Origin: Nostoc sp. PCC 7524
Lineage (GTDB): Bacteria; Cyanobacteriota; Cyanobacteriia; Cyanobacteriales; Nostocaceae
Assembly (NCBI RefSeq): GCF_000316645.1
Contig: NC_019684.1
Span: 2,881,501 to 2,945,500, forward strand
Direction: 5' to 3'
DNA: 64,000 nucleotides
Shown here: positions 57,229-64,000 of the stretch, piece after piece
How positions within the stretch are numbered: position 1 is the stretch's first letter
Layout: every line of letters starts with the position of its first letter
Notes under the pieces: model-generated
Seen by the model: only the letters and a program-made list of their open reading frames with translations
Databases searched by the model: none
What the model was told of the DNA's origin: nothing
Position numbers and translations under genes: made by a program

Positions 57229-57306
57229 GGAGTGGGGAAGATGGGGGAGCAGGGGGAGCAGAGGAGAATAACTATTACCTATTGCCTATTGCCTATTGCC
57301 TATTCC
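57208..57306. repeat. Bipartite STRR after the M41-like gene
   Basis: GGAGTGGGGAGTGGGGAA-type units are followed by GAATAACTATTACC and four CCTATTG units. It begins inside the coding region and supplies the stop. Confidence 0.93.
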
Positions 57307-57310
57307 CTTC

Positions 57311-58327
57311 TTAAGAAACTGCTTCGAGTTCTGAGACTTGAGATAATTGATCCCAACTAATGAATCGGTTGCGTCCGGATGCTTTAGCTGCTAATAGACA
57401 TTGATCAGCATGGTGTAATAAGCTGATTCCCTTGTCATCATCATTTGCTTGCAGACACGCCACACCCAAGCTAATGGTGATATTAAGAGTTAATTTACTG
57501 TTAATAGCAAATGCTTGCTCTCTAACTACCCGATTGAGACGTTCTGCGACTTTTTGCGCCTCTTCACCGTTGGTATGAGCTAAAATTATCACAAATTCCT
57601 CACCGCCATACCGGAAAGCAGTGTCTTGAGAACGCAGATTGTGGCGTAGGCGACTACATAATAATTGCAAAAGGCGATCGCCCACTAAATGTCCATGCTG
57701 ATCGTTGACTTTCTTAAAATAGTCCACATCTAGAATAATCAAGCTTAAGGGAATATTTTGACTACGGGCTTTAGTAATTTGTCTAGGTAAATCCCACTCC
57801 AAGGCTCGCCGATTATTTAAGTCGGTTAAGGAATCGGCTAAGGCGATCGCTGATAAGATATCGTTTGTATTCATCAAATCGCGATACTTTTGTGCTTTCC
57901 GCAAACCAACTTGTAATTGACCTAAAAGTAAGTTGTTAATTGCTAACGTACTTGTTAGATTGTCTGTTTCTTCAGTTAATAACCAAATATAAGCATCTGC
58001 ACCCTGGTTGAGTGCATTAGCTGTCATCTCAAATTCCCATTCCCAACCGCGTTGACTTCTCGCCAAGATTTGCTCTTGACGATCTTCTACAAGAATACAA
58101 TGTATCCAGGATAGCTGGCTTTGCTGTTTTAACCAGCTACAAAGTTCGACACTGCCCTGTAAACTTGCTTGCACAAATATGACATCGGGCAGCACAATTT
58201 GGAGATGCGACACTACCTGATTAAACTCAGTCATCACTTTTAAATTAAAAGCGTTGGCATCATGGATCTGATCGGGAAGTGTAGCAAGAAAGTTAAGACT
58301 CCCAAAGACCAGAATGCTTATCTTCAT
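57311..58327 (-). CDS. Diguanylate cyclase with degenerate receiver domain
   Basis: The 338-residue protein has a receiver-like N-terminal half (1-125) in which the usual phospho-acceptor strand reads LPDVIFVQAS, with Gln where Asp is expected, so it may not be phosphorylated. The GGDEF domain (about 165-325) has DSLTDLNNRRAL, ILDVDYFKKVNDQHGHLVGD and an intact active site RYGGEEF. An RSQD five residues before it is the product-inhibition I-site. It should make cyclic di-GMP. It starts at ATG 58327 and has no operon partner. Confidence 0.9.
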   Translation of the reverse strand: MKISILVFGSLNFLATLPDQIHDANAFNLKVMTEFNQVVSHLQIVLPDVIFVQASLQGSVELCSWLKQQSQLSWIHCILVEDRQEQILARSQRGWEWEFEMTANALNQGADAYIWLLTEETDNLTSTLAINNLLLGQLQVGLRKAQKYRDLMNTNDILSAIALADSLTDLNNRRALEWDLPRQITKARSQNIPLSLIILDVDYFKKVNDQHGHLVGDRLLQLLCSRLRHNLRSQDTAFRYGGEEFVIILAHTNGEEAQKVAERLNRVVREQAFAINSKLTLNITISLGVACLQANDDDKGISLLHHADQCLLAAKASGRNRFISWDQLSQVSELEAVS

Positions 58328-59120
58328 TGCTGTGGTTTTTGCCTTTCTGATTGCAAAGATTCAAGTTTATTTTTCCGTGTATTTATATAGTTAATGTGTG
58401 TTTGAGACACTTCTCTATGTTTGTATAGTCTTACTCTTAAATAAACAAATAACTAAAATTTTAATATCCTCTTAATACATTTAGCAGTACATATAAAATT
58501 TGGATAAATTAAAGCTCTGATGATAACTCTCCCCTTTATATCTATATATAGATTTAACAGTGAAAATACGTAATATTCTATATTAACAACATATTATTAC
58601 TGTAATTCCCATGTGATAATTATTGAACTTAAGCAAAATAACTAATAATTTGCTTTACTGGTGTTAAGAATAAATATCATTTTACTTATATTTATTCTTA
58701 TAAAAATCATACTTTTTTATCTACAGTATAATTGACTATAAAAAATAAAAATTTTTTATGTTGTATACTTTATTTTTCTAAGTATTTTCTCGTAAATAAG
58801 AACTGTCATAGCTGAATTTACTCAAATTAGCGAAATATAACAGCGTAAATAGCTATACTGATACACTGATTCTTAATTTGGGGGTTATTAGCCCAAAAAT
58901 ATTGCTAAAACTATCTATAACTATGTGGCTATTAAGCAGATTCCTTAGATAACATCCATAAGATGTAGAGAATAATTCTATTTACATTATTAGTAAAATT
59001 ATTCTCTACAAAACTAATGATTTTTGCTGTTTTGTTCTTTAATTGGCATTAATTCTGCCATTAAATATGGGTCAGATGTAGCCACATTGAATTTAAGATG
59101 ATGAAGAAATGAGTTGATTA
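58328..59120. other. Very AT-rich intergenic region
   Basis: About 790 nt between the cyclase and the HMA protein gene, with no credible frame and no repeat noted. The richest AT part is 58430-58800. Confidence 0.5.
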
Positions 59121-59321
59121 TTAATAGCCTGCTATCGAATAACCAGCAGCGACAATTACTTGCTTAATTGACTCTTCAGATGCGGCTGATTCTACCGTAA
59201 CTGTTTTATCTTTAACATTGACATCAACTAGGGCATCTGGCTCCATAACATGAATAGAATCGGTGATCTTTTCTGCACAAGCATCACAAGCAATATCGGG
59301 AACTTTTAATTTCAGAGCCAT
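59121..59321 (-). CDS. Heavy-metal-associated (HMA) domain protein, copper-chaperone type
   Basis: The protein is 66 residues from ATG 59321 with GAGGT upstream; the frame can extend four codons. MALKLKVPDIACDACAEKI has a CxxC in the HMA place (usual MxCxxC; here IACDAC). VTVESAASEESIKQVIVAAG is the second half of the ferredoxin-like fold. It should bind Cu(I) or another soft metal and hand it to a P-type ATPase; none is near. Confidence 0.87.
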   Translation of the reverse strand: MALKLKVPDIACDACAEKITDSIHVMEPDALVDVNVKDKTVTVESAASEESIKQVIVAAGYSIAGY

Positions 59322-59658
59322 TACTGACCTCAATACTTATTCTGAATCAGTTAAATATATTAAATGAGCTAGCGATCGCTCATCTGACTAAAGATAGGTA
59401 ATTGAAACATTACATACAAAGAAGTGCATCAGCATCACATAGAACTGCACATAGGCATAAATTCCTGGCAGTAAAGGGAAACAAAATGCAAAAATATATA
59501 GAGCTACTTATGAAAAACACTTAGTAGATATGCGTCCCAACAGCATCTATCTCATGGCATAGATGACTGCTATGGGGACAAACTTTGTCTGCACTAGAGA
59601 CAAAAGCTTGTGTGCAGATGTTCCCTAGTTTATTTACACTACTTTTTACGTTCGACCC
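59322..59658. other. Upstream region of alaS
   Basis: About 340 nt without a gene. TCTGCAC (59588) and GTGCAGA (59612) could form a small hairpin in the alaS leader. I do not recognise a known riboswitch. Confidence 0.4.
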
Positions 59659-62301
59659 ATGTCTTTAAACCCGCAGCAACTCAGTGGTAACGAAATTCGT
59701 ACCCAATTCCTTAACTTCTTTGCCCAACGGGGACACCAGATTCTGCCCAGTGCTTCCCTCGTGCCAGAAGATCCCACCGTGCTGCTGACGATCGCGGGGA
59801 TGCTACCATTTAAACCGATATTCCTGGGGCAGCGCACACCAGAATTTAACCGGGCGACAACTTCCCAAAAGTGCATCCGCACCAACGATATAGAAAACGT
59901 CGGACGCACCAAACGGCATCATACATTTTTTGAGATGCTGGGTAATTTCAGTTTTGGTGACTATTTTAAAGAACAAGCGATCGCCTGGGGTTGGGAAATC
60001 TCCACAACAGTTTTTGGTTTACCCAAGGAACGCCTAGTTGTCAGCGTCTTTGAAGAAGACGACGAAGCCTTTGCTATCTGGCGGGATCAAATTGGTGTAC
60101 CAGCAGCCAGAATTAAACGCATGGGTGCAGATGATAACTTCTGGGTATCCGGTCCCACTGGACCCTGTGGCCCTTGTTCCGAAATATATTACGATTTCCA
60201 CCCAGAACGGGGCGATGACAATATAGATTTAGAAGATGACACCCGGTTTATCGAGTTTTATAACTTGGTGTTCATGCAATACAACCGGGATGCAGAAGGT
60301 AACTTAACACCCCTGCAAAATAAAAACATTGATACCGGCATGGGTTTGGAGAGAATGGCGCAAATTCTCCAACAAGTGCCAAATAATTATGAAACAGACT
60401 TAATTTTTCCGATTATCGAGACAGCCGCCAAAATCGCGGGGATCAATTACCACGACAGCGACGAGAACACCAAAGTTTCTTTAAAAGTCATCGGGGATCA
60501 CGTCCGTTCCGTTGTCCACATGATTGCTGATGAAATCCGCGCCTCCAATGTAGGGAGGGGTTACATATTGCGGCGATTAATTCGGCGGGTGGTGCGTCAT
60601 GGGCGATTAATTGGGATTACAGGGGAATTTATTAACCAAGTTGCCGAAACAGCGATCGCTCTTTCGGAATCAGCATACCCCAATGTGCGCCAACGGGAAG
60701 CAGGTATTAAAGCGGAACTGCAACGGGAAGAAGCGAATTTCCTCAAAACTTTAGATAGAGGCGAGAAACTTCTAGAGGAAATTATCCAACAGGTGAAACA
60801 GCAAGGGCAAACCCAAATTAGTGGTGAAAGTGCTTTCACCCTGTACGATACCTACGGCTTCCCCTTAGAACTCACCCAAGAAATCGCTGAGGAAAACCAC
60901 CTCACCGTTGATGAAACTGGCTTTAATATCGAGATGCAAAAGCAAGTCGAACGCGCCAAAGCTGCACACGAAACCATCGACTTAACAGTACAAGGTTCTC
61001 TCGACAAACTCGCAGAACACATCCACGCCACCGAGTTTATAGGTTATGAGCAACCAGCAGCAACAGCGCAAGTCGAAGTTTTATTAGTAGGTGGTGTTTC
61101 CCAAGAAGAAGCCGAAGCCGGAACAGACGTGCAGATAGTCCTCAACCAAACCCCATTCTATGCGGAATCGGGGGGACAAATAGGCGATCGCGGTTATATT
61201 TCCGGTGATGGTGTGGTTGTACGCGTGGAAGATGTGAAAAAAGAATCCGATTTCTTTGTCCACTTCGGACGCATCGAACGCGGTACACTGCGCGTAGGCG
61301 ATACCGTCACCGCCCAAATTGATAGGGCTTGTCGTCGTCGCGCCCAAGCTAACCATACAGCAACTCACCTCCTCCAAGCAGCGTTAAAGAAATTTGTTGA
61401 TGAGGGCATATCTCAAGCCGGTTCTTTGGTATCCTTCGACAGATTGCGCTTTGACTTCAACTGTCCCCGCGCTTTAACACCAGAAGAAATCCAACAAGTT
61501 GAAGAACAGATTAACACCTGGATAGCCGAAGCCCACTCCGCCAAAGTCGAAGTATTACCCTTAGCTGAAGCGAAAGCTAGAGGTGCTGTAGCCATGTTTG
61601 GGGAAAAATACGGTGATGAAGTCCGCGTGATAGATTTCCCTAGCGTATCTATGGAATTATGCGGAGGTACGCACGTAAGTAATACTGCGGAGATTGGCGT
61701 ATTCAAGATTATCACTGAAGCTGGCGTAGCTTCTGGGGTGCGGCGGATTGAAGCGGTATCCGGGCCGGCAATTTTAGATTACTTGAATGTACGGGATAAA
61801 GTGGTTAAAGATTTAAGCGATCGCTTTAAAGTCAAACCCGAAGAACTACCAGACAGAATCACCACCCTGCAAACCGAACTGAGGAATGCGGAGAAGCAAT
61901 TGGAAACACTAAAAGGACAATTGGCGATCGCTAAATCCGACAGCTTACTTCAAACAGCGACAACTTTAGGCGACCACAAAATTATAGTTGCCGAATTAGA
62001 AGGCGTTGACCCCGAATCATTGAAAACCGCAGCCGAACGCCTACTGCAAAAAATCGGTAACGGTGCAGTGGTAATGGGTTCAGTTCCCGAAGAAGGGAAA
62101 GTTAGCCTAGTTGCAGCCTTCAGCCCCGAAGTCAACAAGAAAGGCTTACAGGCGGGTAAATTTATTGGTGCTATAGCGAAAATCTGCGGCGGTGGCGGCG
62201 GCGGTAGACCAAACCTCGCCCAAGCCGGAGGACGCGACGCAAGTAAATTACCAGCAGCCTTAGAACAAGCTAAAAACGATTTACTTTTGGCTTTAAGCTA
62301 A
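59659..62301 (+). CDS. alaS: Alanyl-tRNA synthetase
   Basis: The 880-residue protein is full length. The class II catalytic domain (1-250) shows [40 protein letters not shown] and [10 protein letters not shown]. It is followed by the tRNA recognition part ([15 protein letters not shown]) and the editing domain with zinc-site His in [13 protein letters not shown] and [13 protein letters not shown]. The C-terminal DHHA1 domain has the glycine run [16 protein letters not shown]. It charges tRNA-Ala and clears Ser/Gly mischarging. The TGA-free start ATG 59659 fits the family. Confidence 0.97.
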   Translation: MSLNPQQLSGNEIRTQFLNFFAQRGHQILPSASLVPEDPTVLLTIAGMLPFKPIFLGQRTPEFNRATTSQKCIRTNDIENVGRTKRHHTFFEMLGNFSFGDYFKEQAIAWGWEISTTVFGLPKERLVVSVFEEDDEAFAIWRDQIGVPAARIKRMGADDNFWVSGPTGPCGPCSEIYYDFHPERGDDNIDLEDDTRFIEFYNLVFMQYNRDAEGNLTPLQNKNIDTGMGLERMAQILQQVPNNYETDLIFPIIETAAKIAGINYHDSDENTKVSLKVIGDHVRSVVHMIADEIRASNVGRGYILRRLIRRVVRHGRLIGITGEFINQVAETAIALSESAYPNVRQREAGIKAELQREEANFLKTLDRGEKLLEEIIQQVKQQGQTQISGESAFTLYDTYGFPLELTQEIAEENHLTVDETGFNIEMQKQVERAKAAHETIDLTVQGSLDKLAEHIHATEFIGYEQPAATAQVEVLLVGGVSQEEAEAGTDVQIVLNQTPFYAESGGQIGDRGYISGDGVVVRVEDVKKESDFFVHFGRIERGTLRVGDTVTAQIDRACRRRAQANHTATHLLQAALKKFVDEGISQAGSLVSFDRLRFDFNCPRALTPEEIQQVEEQINTWIAEAHSAKVEVLPLAEAKARGAVAMFGEKYGDEVRVIDFPSVSMELCGGTHVSNTAEIGVFKIITEAGVASGVRRIEAVSGPAILDYLNVRDKVVKDLSDRFKVKPEELPDRITTLQTELRNAEKQLETLKGQLAIAKSDSLLQTATTLGDHKIIVAELEGVDPESLKTAAERLLQKIGNGAVVMGSVPEEGKVSLVAAFSPEVNKKGLQAGKFIGAIAKICGGGGGGRPNLAQAGGRDASKLPAALEQAKNDLLLALS

Positions 62302-62317
62302 GACCCATATTACATCA

Positions 62318-62336
62318 GGCGGGTATCTTACCCGCC
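62318..62336. terminator. Short GC hairpin after alaS
   Basis: GGCGGGTA and TACCCGCC form an 8-bp stem with a 3-nt loop, 17 nt after the alaS stop. No T-run follows. It could stop transcription from both convergent sides, weakly. Confidence 0.5.
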
Positions 62337-62364
62337 TCAAGACTCAAGTTTGCCATCATCTTGT

Positions 62365-63069
62365 TCAGGATGCTTGTTTTTTGGGCTTTAGTCCTAATTT
62401 TACCCCCAATGTACCAAATGCCAATAATCCTAATATAGAACCAGGTTCGGGAACAGACTGGACTGTTTTGACTGCAACAGCATTGACATCAAAGCCATCT
62501 CCACTTGTAGCTTTTTCTGTGGCTGTTTGTGTTGCTTTTGTTGGTGAAACATCAACCAGTTTGAGATATTGGAAGAGTGTTGTGGCAATATTTTGATCCT
62601 TAGCCTTAATAGTTGCACCCCCTGGGTTGATGTAAGCGCCATCATCAATATTCTCGATTATGCCAAGAGATATCCAGTTTTTTAGATCATTTCCCACAAA
62701 AACCTCCACTTTTTCATTGTGGTAGTTCTGATCTCTTTTGGCTGTACCCCCCCAAGTAGTTTCCCACAAAGTCACTTCAGGTAGAAATTTTCCTCCAAAT
62801 TCAAAGATAGCCGATCCTCCTAAACCTAGGCTGAGGAAGTTTTTGTTACTATTATTGCTTGGATCCGCTTGGGGCGTACCTAGCGCATTATTTGTATTTG
62901 TTCTAAAACTTTCCTGAATACCTGCACCTGCGTTGTATTCCAAAACCTTAGTAGCATAGGATAAATCTGTATTGTTGGTTGCTGCTACTGCTAACGAAGG
63001 AGCAGCTATTAAAGTGGTTGTAGCTAGAGATATAGGTAATGCAATTGCTGCCACAATAGCTATTTTCAT
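62365..63069 (-). CDS. PEP-CTERM sorted exported protein
   Basis: The 234-residue protein has a signal peptide (IAIVAAIALPISLATTTLIA). Its mature part is a beta-sandwich-like domain (SLGLGGSAIFEFGGKFLPEV, EKVEVFVGNDLKNWISLGII). The C-terminus has the sorting signal VPEPGSILGLLAFGTLGVKL followed by basic residues, processed by an exosortase of the EpsH/CrtA type. It is thus likely to be an extracellular or polysaccharide-associated protein. No exosortase is in the window. Confidence 0.93.
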   Translation of the reverse strand: MKIAIVAAIALPISLATTTLIAAPSLAVAATNNTDLSYATKVLEYNAGAGIQESFRTNTNNALGTPQADPSNNSNKNFLSLGLGGSAIFEFGGKFLPEVTLWETTWGGTAKRDQNYHNEKVEVFVGNDLKNWISLGIIENIDDGAYINPGGATIKAKDQNIATTLFQYLKLVDVSPTKATQTATEKATSGDGFDVNAVAVKTVQSVPEPGSILGLLAFGTLGVKLGLKPKKQAS

Positions 63070-63409
63070 ACTTTTGAAAATCCTTGATGGGTAACTAAAT
63101 TTGTTGCGACAAATTCATAATGTCACAGTTTTTTAAGTATGAATAGCTCGTTTATAGTATCTTTTTAATCAAAGTAATTTTACGTAAAAAGTAATAATTA
63201 AGAGCATCCGTCATTTTTCGATAGCTGCAAACCTTTATAAAACAAGGCTTATAGTTTTAAGAGTCTCATCGGAAAACTAGATGGACTTGGGAGTTGATGT
63301 CTACTTGTATAAAATAAATGTAAACTGACAGCGATTAACAGTGAGAACTGATACCAATTCACGAAAAGTATGATACAGATAAATAAGGAATAAATATTAA
63401 CGAGCAAAG
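63070..63409. other. Intergenic region, probable left end of an IS element
   Basis: The left part serves the PEP-CTERM gene. The right part, near 63330-63390, may hold the left terminal repeat of the IS630-type element (ACCAATTCACGAAAAGTATG), which cannot be confirmed because the right end is outside. Confidence 0.4.
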
Positions 63410-64000
63410 ATGGCTGGAGTAACCAAAGTAGAAATAAAAGAGTCAGTAGAGGAATTACATGAGTTGCTCTTAAAACAAAAAACAGCATCAAGTTTTGAAC
63501 GGATTCAAGCTTTGTATTTGCTGAAAATAGGACAAGTGAAAACAATACAAGATGTAGCGGTGGTAGTAGGAAGGGCAAGGGTAACGGTACAAAGATGGTT
63601 AAAAAATTATCAAGAGTCGGGAATCAAGGGTCTATTAACAACTCTAAAGAGTCCAGGGCGACCTGCAATAATTAGCTTACAAGTAAGAGAGCAGCTAGAC
63701 AAAGAGCTTCAAGAATCGGAGGGATTCAAAAGTTATGAGGAAATCCGAACATGGTTAAAAGCAGTAGAAGGGATAGAAGCATCATATAAAGTAGTACATG
63801 ATACAGTGCGCTATCAAATGAAAGCAAAGCTAAAAGTGCCGCGAGCAGTAGGTATTAAATACGATAGCGAAGCAGAATCAGAATTTAAAAAAACTGCCAC
63901 AATACCTAGAAGTAATAAAAAACACGTCATAGCACCAGTAGATAGGCAAAAAACAATGAGATATTGGTGTGGGGACGAAAGCCGTGTGGGATTGAAGACT
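63330..64000 (+). mobile_element. IS630-type insertion sequence, left portion
   Basis: The transposase gene and about 80 nt before it are taken as the left part of the element. The exact border and its TA target are not determined. Confidence 0.55.
63410..64000 (+). CDS. IS630-family transposase, N-terminal part (cut by window end)
   Basis: The frame opens at ATG 63410 and runs to the last base with no stop (197 codons). The N-terminal part is a winged helix-turn-helix (TIQDVAVVVGRARVTVQRWL, then GIKGLLTTLKSPGRPAIISL), as in IS630/Tc1-type transposases. The catalytic domain begins at the end with RYWCGDESRVGLKT, whose Asp is the first of the DDE triad. Whether the copy is complete cannot be seen. 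Confidence 0.88.
   Translation, partial: MAGVTKVEIKESVEELHELLLKQKTASSFERIQALYLLKIGQVKTIQDVAVVVGRARVTVQRWLKNYQESGIKGLLTTLKSPGRPAIISLQVREQLDKELQESEGFKSYEEIRTWLKAVEGIEASYKVVHDTVRYQMKAKLKVPRAVGIKYDSEAESEFKKTATIPRSNKKHVIAPVDRQKTMRYWCGDESRVGLKT

Noticed and set aside
63249..63578. A 109-codon minus-strand Leu-rich frame
   Set aside because: It lies antisense to the IS630-type transposase, and its hydrophobic look comes from the complement of Lys/Gln-rich codons.
1..64000. tRNA or rRNA genes
   Set aside because: I saw no GTTCRA-type T-arm with matching acceptor ends and no rRNA-like sequence, though this was by eye only.

Overview
The window is chromosomal DNA of a filamentous, heterocyst-forming-type cyanobacterium close to Nostoc/Anabaena. 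The evidence is the dense scatter of the HIP1 octamer GCGATCGC, the abundant 7-bp short tandem repeats (GGGGATT, GGTGACA, TTGCCTA types) between genes, a PrcA-type calcium-dependent protease, a ferrochelatase with a chlorophyll-binding tail, a high-light-inducible protein, the PSII assembly factor PAM68, and a CRISPR repeat ending in GATTGAAAC. No database was consulted; the names rest on recognising families in the translations.

Layout. 1-4.4 kb: the 3' part of a filamentous-haemagglutinin-like exoprotein gene overlapping a TPR-CHAT protease-like gene. 4.4-7.7 kb (minus): rpmG-rpsR, then an RNase II-type exoribonuclease, preceded by an RDD membrane protein. 8-11.4 kb: moeA, rpsO-PAM68, DAHP synthase. 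11.5-13.9 kb (minus): haem-type membrane protein, AraC regulator, methyltransferase. 14-16.7 kb: ferrochelatase, a repeat-bearing exported protein, DUF4126. 16.8-20.6 kb (minus): TnpB remnant, purB, DUF421, BrkB, small conserved protein. 21.3-26.3 kb (plus): a short peptide ORF coupled to an ATP-grasp ligase, type 2 IPP isomerase, SppA, HLIP and a small membrane protein. 26.5-29.7 kb: a PstS-like/DUF4912 fusion. 30.5-33.5 kb: PrcA and a divergent stand-alone protein that resembles the PrcA pro-region.

33.8-37.4 kb is a 50-repeat CRISPR array read on the plus strand, with a leader that carries an extended -10 box. No cas gene lies in the window. 37.6-43 kb holds an aldehyde dehydrogenase, a cyclase-family hydrolase, small proteins and about 1 kb packed with five repeat classes. 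43-46.3 kb: pheT and a PIN-type toxin-antitoxin pair. 46.5-53 kb: secreted, GNAT and DUF1517 proteins, a glycosyltransferase, thiS-thiE. 53-59.3 kb: beta-helix/SPOR protein, DUF4336, an M41-like metallopeptidase, a degenerate-receiver diguanylate cyclase and a metal-binding HMA protein. 59.7-64 kb: alaS, a PEP-CTERM protein and the start of an IS630-type transposase cut by the window end.

Most of the window is housekeeping. The items of most interest are the PrcA/pro-region-like divergent pair, the peptide-ATP-grasp overlap, HIP1 octamers inside CRISPR spacers, short tandem repeats that supply the stop codons of three genes and an internal segment of moeA, and a five-copy family of about 60-bp palindromic elements.
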